From Elusimicrobia bacterium GWA2_51_34 (GTDB taxonomy: Bacteria; Elusimicrobiota; Elusimicrobia; Elusimicrobiales; UBA9959): a DNA stretch of 33,966 nt. A program made the position numbers and the translations under genes. Each line of letters starts with the position of its first letter. The stretch's first letter is position 1. The stretch spans positions 1-33,966 of the forward strand of contig MGTS01000021.1 of the NCBI GenBank assembly GCA_001799565.1, in the 5' to 3' direction. Below the pieces are notes generated by a model. The model worked only from the letters and a program-made list of their open reading frames with translations. It was not told where the DNA came from and did no database searches. Below are positions 23,521-30,722 of the stretch, in pieces.

Positions 23521-23820
23521 TTTTTTGGCGGGTTCAAGCCCGGCTTTAAGCGTCATGGACCGCAGAACATGCTGCTGAAGCTTTAGATTGCGGTTTATGG
23601 TCTTAACGGAGGCGGCTTCGGCTCTCACTTTTATGTAAACATAGTAGCCGTCGCGGTGTTTTCCCACCTGGTGATAAAACTTTTTGCGGCCAAGCCTGTC
23701 TTCCGCGAGAACTTCCGCCTTCTCGTCGGTAATTATCTTCTTGGTTTTGTCCACAATTTCATTAACTTCGGCGTCGGAAACCTGGGGATTAAGAATAACC
23801 ATCAATTCATATGTATTCAT
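23515..23820 (-). CDS. rpsF: 30S ribosomal protein S6
   Basis: A 101-residue ribosomal protein. It begins MNTYELMVILNPQVSDAEV, contains the GRKKFYHQVGKHRDGYYVYI block and NRNLKLQQHVLRSM. The ATG at 23820 is chosen because the family begins here; there is no Shine-Dalgarno. Instead the start codon abuts a stem formed by the leader (23820-23827 with 23880-23887). It is the first gene of the run to alr, with a promoter at 23905-23932. Confidence 0.95.
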   Translation of the reverse strand: MNTYELMVILNPQVSDAEVNEIVDKTKKIITDEKAEVLAEDRLGRKKFYHQVGKHRDGYYVYIKVRAEAASVKTINRNLKLQQHVLRSMTLKAGLEPAKKA

Positions 23821-23887
23821 AGCAGGGTAATGATAGCAAATCAGCGCGGCCTGTTTCAATGGCAATTCACAGGGGGGCTCCCTGCTA
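23820..23887 (-). promoter_or_regulatory. rpsF leader with start-codon-proximal stem
   Basis: TAGCAGGG and CCCTGCTA pair perfectly (8 bp) across about 52 bases; the second arm ends at the first base of the rpsF start codon. S6:S18 autoregulation through an rpsF leader is known in several bacteria, and both proteins are encoded in this run. Whether the CCG-containing motif of that regulator is present (an AGGCCGCG lies in the loop) needs structural comparison. Confidence 0.45.
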
Positions 23888-23904
23888 ATGCAAGGGGGTA
23901 TACT

Positions 23905-23932
23905 ATTGTACCATTATCACAAAATCCGCCAA
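23905..23932 (-). promoter_or_regulatory. Promoter of the rpsF-alr run
   Basis: On minus, TTGGCG (23927-23932), a 16-bp spacer and an extended -10, TGG-TACAAT (23905-23910), about 80 bp upstream of the rpsF start. Confidence 0.55.
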
Positions 23933-24002
23933 CGTGGTCTTTGGAGGAGCAAAGTCCGGCGTCAAAAGAACAATTCGCGTGTTTATTTCAACGGCAAGCT
24001 TC

Positions 24003-24087
24003 TTACCGAAGTCATGCCCGAAAAGTTTTTTCCTTTTGGTTTTTTTATTAGAAAACACCTATTCCGGGATGCGGTTTGCGCCATCTA
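24003..24087 (-). repeat. Direct repeat copy A, downstream of zapA-like gene
   Basis: On minus this reads CAAACCGCATCCCGGAATAG, then GTGTTTTCTAATAAAA and later TTTTCGGGCATGACTT. It matches copy B (24552-24637) over about 80 bp with indels. In copy B the same bases code for the C-terminus (KPHPRIG) of the DnaA-like protein; here they would read KPHPGIGVF and stop. No gene leads into it, so it is a detached gene end. The rest of 23933-24101 holds no recognisable gene. Confidence 0.65.
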
Positions 24088-24101
24088 TAACTTGGAAGAT
24101 T

Positions 24102-24452
24102 TCATTTTTCACAAATCCGACTGACTTCGACTTTTTGTTTTGAATTATATAGTTCGACGGCAAATTCAAAGGCGGCAAGGGCGCACAACTTAGCGGTGTC
24201 GGCCACTTCTGTTTTTTCCTCTATCCGCTTTATTCTTTCTTCAACTTGGCAGGCTATTGAACTTATTTCTATCGGCGATAGCCCTTCAACGGCAACAGTT
24301 ATTGAACGGCCTCTTATTTTTATCTGGGTTTCGACATTAGTTATGGGTTTCCTCCCACCGCTAAGCAGTTCCACCTGTTTTTTCAGCACGGCGTTCTCTT
24401 CTTCAAGCCGGGAAATAAGCGCCGCAGTTTTTTCCTGGTTTTCCATATTCAT
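24102..24452 (-). CDS. zapA: ZapA-like cell division protein
   Basis: A 116-residue protein. Residues about 4-30 are predicted coiled coil (ALISRLEEENAVLKKQVELL). The ZapA-type domain follows: QIKIRGRSITVAVEG, then EISSIACQVEERIKRIEEKT and DTAKLCALAAFEFAVELYNSK. ZapA cross-links FtsZ filaments at the division ring. In canonical ZapA the coiled coil follows the globular domain, while here a coiled stretch comes first. ATG 24452 (MNMENQ) or 24446 (MENQ) may be the start; CGGA lies close upstream of both. The frame extends to 24614 but that part is repeat copy B. It is flanked by direct repeats A and B. Confidence 0.7.
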   Translation of the reverse strand: MNMENQEKTAALISRLEEENAVLKKQVELLSGGRKPITNVETQIKIRGRSITVAVEGLSPIEISSIACQVEERIKRIEEKTEVADTAKLCALAAFEFAVELYNSKQKVEVSRICEK

Positions 24453-24551
24453 TCCGCTGCAAGTTATGTTTGCACACAGACTCTTTTGCGGTTTTAAAGC
24501 AGCAACCATTATCTGACGATAATCCAAGATATTATGTCCCCGATTTTGCTC

Positions 24552-24637
24552 CCCTAAAGTCATGCCGGAAAGATTTTTATTAAATTTATTAGACCTTCGG
24601 GCGTGGGAGAGCACCTATTCTGGGGTGCGGTTTGCCT
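24552..24637 (-). repeat. Direct repeat copy B, upstream of zapA-like gene
   Basis: Covers the last ~16 codons of the DnaA-like gene (GKPHPRIGALPRPKV and stop) and about 40 bp beyond, ending CCGGCATGACTTT. Copy A lies about 550 bp away in the same orientation, so the zapA-like gene sits between two direct repeats. About 20 bp of this copy (CGCCCGAAGGYCTAATAAAT) recur at the start of the homing-endonuclease gene (27094-27113). Confidence 0.7.
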
Positions 24638-25721
24638 TCATTCGGTTCTTTAGAGTTTCTGAACTGCTTCCAGAATTTTTTAACATCTGCATCGCGCTTC
24701 TTACACATTCTCTTAAAATCAAGCTCTCCGTCTTTACCTATTATCGGCTCCTCGCGTGGAAAAACGGGTCTTTTCAGAGCAGGGCATTTAACCTCAACTC
24801 GGTGCATTTCCACAAATTTAACTGTCCGCACAATCATAGGCGGCATTCCGGCGTAAACCGCGTTAGTCCCGGGCCCAGCCCAATTCCGGTCCAAAGCGAA
24901 CCGCTTCGCTTCCCGAATGGCGCCAGTCGGCGTTTTATGGCGGGTGATGTTAACATAGTCGGACATGTCTCCTTCATAGTCAATGATGTTGTAGTAGTAA
25001 GTCTTGTCCTCAACGCCACCTTTGCAGTCGGTTAAAATAATCTCGCGCGGCCCGTCTTTTTGAACACTGACTTTAACCTTAATCGATTTTCCAGGCCTTT
25101 CTAACCCCTGAGGTCTTGGAGAATTTTTTGCCTCTATTTTGTTTGATAATTGGAATATAGTCTCGGCAAAACGAGTATCCTCCCGCATATCACGCAATAT
25201 AATCTTCTTTGCAAACGCAACAGCAATCAGGCTTTGATTGAAGGCCTTTCCTACTTTAGCTGCACTAAGGCCGCATAATTCGCAGGCCAGGTAGATAGCT
25301 ATTTTACGCGATCGGGCAGACGCTTCCACACGCTCTTTAGAGCTAAAATCCTTTGCGTCAACGCCCACATCTGTCCGGGGAAATTCCGCCACATATCACA
25401 AAAAATTGGCGTAAACAGCCGTATTTATGCGTATTTCCCTGCGGAAACCGTCATGCTTGACTTTTAAAACGCTCAACGACGCAAGCCATCCCCCAAAATG
25501 GACATGATTCTGCATTTCCCGGTTTTGCCGCCTTACCGGACAGCACCGCTAAATTGACATAAAATCCCTTTCTCATAGGAGATTTGGCCTATTCTAAGGT
25601 CCGACTCGGTTTACACCCCACCCCAGTTTAAAACTTTCCCCGGACAGCTGTGGTCAACGCCATATTTATCAGCCACCACGTTTTTTATCAGGTCTATAGT
25701 AATTTTTTTCTTTTCCCCCAT
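24589..25721 (-). pseudogene. DnaA-domain-IV-like protein gene split by a MITE
   Basis: The first part (ATG 25721, GGGGG ribosome-binding site about 7 bp upstream) encodes MGEKKKITIDLIKNVVADKY then GVD. The second part resumes GVDAKDFSSKERVEASARSR, KIAIYLACELCGLSAAKVGK and on to the stop at 24589. Joined without the element 25366-25652 and one target copy, they give one 278-residue frame. Residues about 7-90 match the DnaA DNA-binding domain IV (compare DnaA ITVENIQ..VA and ARQIAMYL.RELT..S..EIG.AF). The DHTTV base-contact motif is replaced by SLIAVAF. The remaining ~185 residues are unrecognised. Without excision only a 36-residue peptide, or a product from an internal GTG at 25392, could be made. 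Confidence 0.75.
25366..25652. mobile_element. 287-bp MITE-like element with 9-bp target duplication
   Basis: Terminal inverted repeats match at 18 of 20 positions: CACATCTGTCCGGGGAAATT at the left and, reverse-complemented, CACAGCTGTCCGGGGAAAGT at the right. GTCAACGCC is duplicated directly outside both ends (25357-25365 and 25653-25661). There is no transposase gene inside. Removing the element plus one duplicate restores the reading frame of the interrupted gene exactly. The 9-bp duplication fits several families, such as IS256 or IS4; I cannot choose among them. Confidence 0.88.
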
Positions 25722-25821
25722 ATTAATTCCCCCCGTTCCGAACTATGTTTAAATTACCGGCAAGGCGAACCACCGTCTGCCTCTGATACAGATTCCTCCG
25801 CTAAAGCCCCTTTTTCCTTGA

Positions 25822-27117
25822 TTAGATTTTTCGTGTTTTACACACAGCAGAATATGCAGATTTTGTTGAGTCAAAATATTTGTGAATTGCGGCACCCAAG
25901 CACGATGCCCAATTTGCCACATCTTTCCCTGAATCTGGCTTACCACGTCTATTCCAAGCAGTGACAAATGCTCCAGGAGAGCAATTATGGGTTCTATGCC
26001 ACTTTGCGAGTTCCTTGACCAACAATTTTTTAGTCCATGCAGTCGTGCTTTCTTCCGGTTGGCCAAGCGCGAAACGGAGTTGTCTTATCCCCCTAAACCA
26101 TTTCTGTATATAGATTGCGACAGTGTTGTAAGCGAAACCCTTTCGATTTGTGAATTTGCCTCTTTTCCGAAGCCACTCTTCTGTGGGGAAAATCCCTCCG
26201 GGCATAGTCTTTGCGATTTGTTTGCAGGTCTCAAGCAGTTCATCGGCATCAGACCAGTGAGACGTCTCAATTCCTATATCATAAAAGTGCTTATGTTTTC
26301 GGAGATTATTGATTTTTTTACCGATATAGGGTTTAAGAAGCTTTGAAATACTATAGTCACTATAACAATCTTGAAATTGTAATCCCAAAAACAACGGATT
26401 ACTACCATTAAACCGTTCTTTTTGTTCTCGCTTTGTGGCGTAGTCAGCTTCATTATGCCCCAAAGGTTTATCCCCCCAAATTTCGACATCAATCCATTTC
26501 CTATTACACGCCTTAAATTGCAGATCATAATATCCATATGCCCTGCCAGTCATACGCGTGTATTCGTCTGGATAACGTCTTCCTTTTTTGTGTGACACTC
26601 CCCTTGCATAAAGGTAATCTGATAAAGACTTTTCCGCACGACTTCTCCAACGCAACCCATTTCGTGACACAAAAAATGCGGAATTGGCTTCGTCATGAAA
26701 ATAATCCCGAAGGTCTCCCCACGTTTTACCGAGAGTATATATTGATCCTACTATCCCACTTAAGTTGTTTTTATGAAACCAGCCAGCCGGAGGGAGATAC
26801 CCCAATTTCTTTCTAATTTTTGAAACGCTCCGGATAAGTCTTTCCCAATTCCATCTTTTTACGATCTTACCCGACGCGCACTTATAGCTCCAAGTTTCGA
26901 ACACATGCTTTTGGTATTGTTTCTTTAGCCCAAGATATGCAATGAGTTTTTTTTGTCCGATTCCCTTTAAGTAAAAGGCATTACACAAGCCCCGTGACTT
27001 AACCAATTGTTGGTATTCAAGTGCACGAATTCCATGTTTTCGGTAAAGCCTCCAGCAATAATCAATCAACTCCTTGCGGGTGTAGTCTTTGAATTTATTA
27101 GGCCTTCGGGCGCTCAT
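25822..27117 (-). CDS. Homing-endonuclease-like protein
   Basis: A 431-residue protein. The central region (residues about 170-245) has the spaced acidic pattern of a PD-(D/E)XK/Vsr-like nuclease: RSRAEKSLSDYLYARG, then YGYYDLQF, then WIDVEIWG. At least three segments resemble the homing-endonuclease-associated repeat (an LGxxP...FxxxW..L pattern): KLGYLPPAGWFHKNNLSG...GKTWGDLRDYF, FPTEEWLRKRG...WFRGIRQLRFALG, and CSPGAFVTAW...KYFDSTKSAYSAV. These repeats are DNA-binding helix bundles. AGGTG lies 7 bp upstream of ATG 27117. GC content is low. Family assignment is by eye and the nuclease fold should be confirmed. No disrupted host gene or intron is visible around it. Confidence 0.55.
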   Translation of the reverse strand: MSARRPNKFKDYTRKELIDYCWRLYRKHGIRALEYQQLVKSRGLCNAFYLKGIGQKKLIAYLGLKKQYQKHVFETWSYKCASGKIVKRWNWERLIRSVSKIRKKLGYLPPAGWFHKNNLSGIVGSIYTLGKTWGDLRDYFHDEANSAFFVSRNGLRWRSRAEKSLSDYLYARGVSHKKGRRYPDEYTRMTGRAYGYYDLQFKACNRKWIDVEIWGDKPLGHNEADYATKREQKERFNGSNPLFLGLQFQDCYSDYSISKLLKPYIGKKINNLRKHKHFYDIGIETSHWSDADELLETCKQIAKTMPGGIFPTEEWLRKRGKFTNRKGFAYNTVAIYIQKWFRGIRQLRFALGQPEESTTAWTKKLLVKELAKWHRTHNCSPGAFVTAWNRRGKPDSGKDVANWASCLGAAIHKYFDSTKSAYSAVCKTRKI

Positions 27118-27187
27118 GATATTACACCTATTATCTATCCCAAAAATTCTCTCCGTGGATACCCCCAACAGCCGGAACAGCTAACCT

Positions 27188-27769
27188 TCAACCCGGGCCG
27201 GCAGATTCTTGATTTTTTCTCCTAGATATTTCCGCATGGCTAAAGATCTTTATCAATTCAATATTTTCCACTTTACCGCAATTAATCTCCCAATCGTACC
27301 GGAACGGTTGGCCCAAGATGTTAAGAAAAGAAACCTGTAGAACCCCGGAAACATCGCATAGTTGTTTTCCGGATATTGCCCATTCAAACGGCTTACCCGG
27401 TGGAAGTGCAGGGGTTTCCTTGCTGAACTCAATCGTTCCAAGAGTATTTCTGAACTCAACCACAATTTTAAGGGCAACCCCTTTACCGACATTAAGCAAC
27501 TTAAAGTTAACTGGGGCGTCAGGCTGGCCCAACGCAACATTGTTCTGGACAAGATTTATTACCAAGAGGAAAGGCGCATTATCCAGTTCATAAGCCTTCC
27601 GGGTTTCCTGGCGTAGCAGGCGTGTTTCCCAACTGTACCAAATGATTACAGAATAGGTGAGAAACAGAATGATATCCGTGAGTCCTGAAGCCTTGTACAA
27701 GTAAAAAACCATCGCCGAACTCAGGACAATCAACCCAGGAAACCAATATATTTTAAAGATTTGCTTCAT
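27188..27769 (-). CDS. Membrane protein with Ig-like soluble domain
   Basis: A 193-residue protein with two N-terminal membrane helices (about residues 8-27 and 30-47), a short charged stretch (SWETRLLRQETRKAYELD), then a beta-rich domain of ~110 residues (LLVINLVQNNVALGQP, NFKLLNVGKGVALKIVVEF, LPPGKPFEWAISG). The pattern of a neutral asparagine after V-G-K-G suggests an immunoglobulin-like fold. It begins 2 bp after the AAA+ stop codon, whose last codons provide AGGA, so the two are coupled. I recognise no family. Confidence 0.75.
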   Translation of the reverse strand: MKQIFKIYWFPGLIVLSSAMVFYLYKASGLTDIILFLTYSVIIWYSWETRLLRQETRKAYELDNAPFLLVINLVQNNVALGQPDAPVNFKLLNVGKGVALKIVVEFRNTLGTIEFSKETPALPPGKPFEWAISGKQLCDVSGVLQVSFLNILGQPFRYDWEINCGKVENIELIKIFSHAEISRRKNQESAGPG

Positions 27770-27771
27770 AT

Positions 27772-29073
27772 TTATCCTGCCTCTTCCCGCACTACTGCGG
27801 AAAAGCCCACGGCGGCTTTCGTTGTGTCTTGGTAGAAGCCGCGGTAGGTTCTATTGATAATACCTAGCAACTCCGCTTTATCAAGGCCTTCCCGACCGTT
27901 GGTGCGTTTGCGGATTACGGCCTGCTTTACAAGGTTAGACAGGAAAGCGCCCACCACTTCCTTTCCCCGTAGAAGTGCCAGCACGTCGCTATCTTCAAAC
28001 AGTTTTAGTATTTCCTGGTCGTCGGTACGCCGTCTTACCAAATCAAGATAATTTTTGGGTTCAAGCGCGCCTACGTCAATTACCTGGTCAAACCGGCCCG
28101 GACGGCTGGCGGCCATATCAAGCATAGCCTTGTCATTGGTGGTCGTTAAAACGAAAACATGGTTTTCCACAAAACCATCCAATTTTTGCAGAAAAGTGCC
28201 AAGTACATTCTTATTAAACGTTTGTGTCCGATCCCCCACTATAAGGTCTAAATCGTCCACGCATAATATAGCGGGGTTGAAAATATTTGCGAACGAAAAC
28301 AACATGTTTAATCGTGCATCCCCTCCGCTTGCGAGTATTATAGTGGCCTTCCCCTCGCAAGCTTTGGCTATGGAGCGCACGATCTGGGTTTTGGCGGTGC
28401 CCGGCGGGCCGGACAGAATATAGCGCATGGATAGATTCAGATCACCGTACCGGCCAACGCATTCAATAAATTGGTGGAGATCCCGCGATACCGCCGCCGG
28501 AAGAAAAACATCCTCAAGCGCGGAATTGCCGAGGTCTTTAACTATCTCAATTCCCAGCCCAAAAGGGTCCTCATCATCACGCTCCGCCGGGGCCTCTAGT
28601 ACCCGCAATATTTTCCCCTTATACATTGAATTGTTAATGGCTTCATGTATAAGCAGATCCCGCAAAGCGTCCGGACGCTTTGCTTCCGGTGATGTTCCCG
28701 AAATGATTATTTCATGGACAATCCCTCTTATCTCATGATGCATTCTCAAAAGACTCACATAATAATCCGCATCCGCGTATTTGATCCGGGCATAAATATA
28801 ACTATCCTCTATGCGGACAAGCCCTGTTTCGGTTTGAAACGAGGTTCTTGGTTTTGTGAGCACAGGATGTTCAATTGATACCATTCCGTTGAAGGAGTCT
28901 ATTTTTACGCCGGGGTGGGCAAGTATGCCGGAATAGAGCGCGTGGATGTAAGTCTTCAAAAAGTCAAATACCCAGCTATTGATTTCCTTGCTGGAACTGA
29001 AAACATCAACACTATCCGATTTGCCCTGGTTTTCTCCCCTCATAAAGGGCATTCTCTTATATCTTCGGCTCAT
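27772..29073 (-). CDS. AAA+ ATPase of unknown role
   Basis: A 433-residue protein. Residues 1-190 are an N-terminal region with mixed alpha/beta character, unfamiliar to me. The AAA+ module follows: Walker A SGPPGTAKTQ (about 220-229; Ala where Gly is usual), Walker B AILCVDDLDLI (second acidic residue is Asp), sensor 1 VLTTTND, and the arginine-finger segment SRPGRFDQVIDV. A C-terminal helical lid ends the protein. The RPGRFD finger places it with the classic AAA clade (Cdc48/FtsH/proteasome type). A perfect AAGGAGG precedes the ATG. It follows the lipoprotein gene and is coupled to the membrane protein gene. Confidence 0.85.
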   Translation of the reverse strand: MSRRYKRMPFMRGENQGKSDSVDVFSSSKEINSWVFDFLKTYIHALYSGILAHPGVKIDSFNGMVSIEHPVLTKPRTSFQTETGLVRIEDSYIYARIKYADADYYVSLLRMHHEIRGIVHEIIISGTSPEAKRPDALRDLLIHEAINNSMYKGKILRVLEAPAERDDEDPFGLGIEIVKDLGNSALEDVFLPAAVSRDLHQFIECVGRYGDLNLSMRYILSGPPGTAKTQIVRSIAKACEGKATIILASGGDARLNMLFSFANIFNPAILCVDDLDLIVGDRTQTFNKNVLGTFLQKLDGFVENHVFVLTTTNDKAMLDMAASRPGRFDQVIDVGALEPKNYLDLVRRRTDDQEILKLFEDSDVLALLRGKEVVGAFLSNLVKQAVIRKRTNGREGLDKAELLGIINRTYRGFYQDTTKAAVGFSAVVREEAG

Positions 29074-29103
29074 ATAATCCTCCTTGCAAGCGCACCAATA
29101 CGC

Positions 29104-29793
29104 CTATTTGCCCCCGCCGAATAATCCGGTAATTTTTCCTAAAAAAGATTTCCCGCCGTTTTCCGTTCCCGGCGCCTGCGCCGGCGGTTTTTCCGGGGTT
29201 TTTGCCGGGATATCTTTCGCGTCAGGGTAGTTATAGACCGGCAAATCTGGCGTCTCCACAAATTTTTTGCTGTCCTTCGCAATAATGTCCTTAAAAATTC
29301 CCTCAACCCTGCCGGACTTTAGTATTTCGCCGCCGGGTCCGTGAAGTATCTCATAATACAGGCGGGTGCGGGCAATGCGTTGGATTTTTGAAGAAGAAAA
29401 AAGACCGGACTTCGCCTTCCCGTAGTCCACACCACAATCAAGAAGTCGGTAGGCAAGAACATATGGCATGGGCGCTTCCTGGCCGGCTTCCTGCGCGGCG
29501 GTTTTTGCGACTATTTTTTGAGTAGGCGCGGTAAGCGTCCACACTTTTACAGAAAGGCTCTCGTTTAATGCGTCCCTTACAATAATACCGTTCGGCACGC
29601 CTTCGTTCCAAAGCGGTTTAATTAATATTCTTTTCTGGTTAAGCAATTCTTTGTTTTGTGAAGCTATTTTGCGCCCGGCATCCAGAGCGGATTCATATAT
29701 GGTTTCGTAATTAGCCGCATACTCAAACCGTTTAGAGGTTGACGCACAGCCGGCCAAAAGTGTAAATATTAAAACAATTAAATATTTGCTCAT
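29104..29793 (-). CDS. Lipoprotein of unknown family
   Basis: A 229-residue secreted lipoprotein. The signal peptide MSKYLIVLIFTLLAGC ends in the lipobox LAGC; the +2 Ala predicts outer-membrane retention in Gram-negatives. The mature part has a helical start (NYETIYESALDAGRKIASQNK), a central beta region (LAYRLLDCGVDYGKA) with one cysteine, and a Pro-rich linker (residues about 195-215) before a short GGK-rich end. ATG 29793 has GGGGGA close upstream. It sits between the small membrane peptide and the AAA+ gene, with a 30-bp gap to the latter. Confidence 0.82.
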   Translation of the reverse strand: MSKYLIVLIFTLLAGCASTSKRFEYAANYETIYESALDAGRKIASQNKELLNQKRILIKPLWNEGVPNGIIVRDALNESLSVKVWTLTAPTQKIVAKTAAQEAGQEAPMPYVLAYRLLDCGVDYGKAKSGLFSSSKIQRIARTRLYYEILHGPGGEILKSGRVEGIFKDIIAKDSKKFVETPDLPVYNYPDAKDIPAKTPEKPPAQAPGTENGGKSFLGKITGLFGGGK

Positions 29794-29831
29794 ATTTCCC
29801 CCTATCACCGTAGCTTAACCGCGGCTTTTTC

Positions 29832-30074
29832 CTATTTTTTTTCGTTCAGACCAGCGCTTTTATCAGCGCCTCTACATTCGGCCCGCCGATCAATCATTCT
29901 TTTTATTAGTTCTACTGTGATTACCAGGGAAAACCCAAGAATCACATCACCATATATAGACGATTTACTCAAAAGTTTTCCAGTAATCGCATAGCAAACA
30001 ATCTCCACCACAAGCACGAACCCGAATACGAATAAGATGCTTTTAGCGACCCCAAGCAAGCTTCTAAATCTCAT
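29832..30074 (-). CDS. Small two-helix membrane protein
   Basis: An 80-residue protein with two hydrophobic helices (about residues 10-30 and 43-58) and a charged C-terminus rich in Arg/Lys/Glu. AGGTAGG precedes the ATG and overlaps the stop of the HTH gene 8 bp upstream, so it is translated with it. No family recognised. Confidence 0.7.
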   Translation of the reverse strand: MRFRSLLGVAKSILFVFGFVLVVEIVCYAITGKLLSKSSIYGDVILGFSLVITVELIKRMIDRRAECRGADKSAGLNEKK

Positions 30075-30082
30075 AAAATTAC

Positions 30083-30619
30083 CTACCTTTTCCTAAATAA
30101 TTTCTTAAACTGACTCTCTATCCACGGCTGAGGCTCATATTTTATCGTCCACAAACTACCATCCGGTGATTCAACCGTTATTGCAAAGGGACGATCTTTG
30201 CCATATTTCTTTCTGATACTGGCCCTGATTTTGGGGATGTCAGACCATGTGAAGCTTTCAATTTTATTGTCCTGTGGAAACATTTTTCCAAGCCCGACGT
30301 CTATCCCCACCTCGGCTTTCAATTTATCAGAAAGAGGCTCAATCTTAGCCTCCAATTTATCAGGAATGGCCTCGATTTTGGCTTTATCATCTTCCGTCCC
30401 CACTCGTTTACGGCTTATCTTATACGTTTCTATGTCTGTTTTTCTAAACAACCAGGTTTTCCCTACCTGTCCCCAAGGCTTAAGTCCTTCAGGTTTATCC
30501 TTTTCAATCCTCATTATATGGCGCACCGATGCGTAGTTGTAACCGAGGTGGTCAGCCGCTTGTTCCGTAGTTAGCAAATCCTCCCCTGTTTCGGGATCAC
30601 AAAGGTATTTTTCTTTCAT
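30083..30619 (-). CDS. HTH regulator with C-terminal domain of unknown role
   Basis: A 178-residue protein. Residues about 15-62 are a MerR/excisionase-type winged helix: LLTTEQAADHLGYNYASVRH, then WLFRKTDIETYK. A heptad-like linker follows (KIEAIPDKLEAKIEPLSDKL), likely coiled coil for dimers, then a ~70-residue domain (SFTWSDIPKIRASIRKKYG, ITVESPDGSLWTIKYE). It is the first gene of the island run, and its upstream region carries a palindromic operator, so it probably controls its own transcript and the genes that follow. Confidence 0.75.
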   Translation of the reverse strand: MKEKYLCDPETGEDLLTTEQAADHLGYNYASVRHIMRIEKDKPEGLKPWGQVGKTWLFRKTDIETYKISRKRVGTEDDKAKIEAIPDKLEAKIEPLSDKLKAEVGIDVGLGKMFPQDNKIESFTWSDIPKIRASIRKKYGKDRPFAITVESPDGSLWTIKYEPQPWIESQFKKLFRKR

Positions 30620-30634
30620 ATTTTTATCACCACA

Positions 30635-30669
30635 TTGTTGTAATATATTACAATGATGTTATACAACAA
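30635..30669 (-). promoter_or_regulatory. Operator/promoter region of the island run
   Basis: A perfect 16-bp palindrome, TTGTAATATATTACAA (30638-30653), is overlapped by an outer inverted repeat, TTGTTGTA (30635-30642) and TACAACAA (30662-30669). On minus a -10-like TATATT lies in the palindrome and a TTGTTG, 16 bp away, could be the -35. Binding would block the promoter, the pattern of an autoregulated HTH gene. Confidence 0.6.
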
Positions 30670-30722
30670 AATCACCCTTTTGTCAAGGGCTTTTAGATTT
30701 TTAGGTTTTTTAGAGCGGAAAT

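Noticed and set aside
23880-24101. 6S RNA downstream of zapA
   Set aside because: In some bacteria ssrS lies beside zapA, but I could not trace the long hairpin with a central bubble on either strand; the segment is better explained by repeat copy A and the rpsF promoter.
23656-24143. Plus-strand open frames around the rpsF leader and zapA 3' flank
   Set aside because: They are antisense to rpsF, its leader and repeat copy A, with no coding signature; they share a few residues with another plus-strand frame only because both cover copies A and B of the direct repeat.
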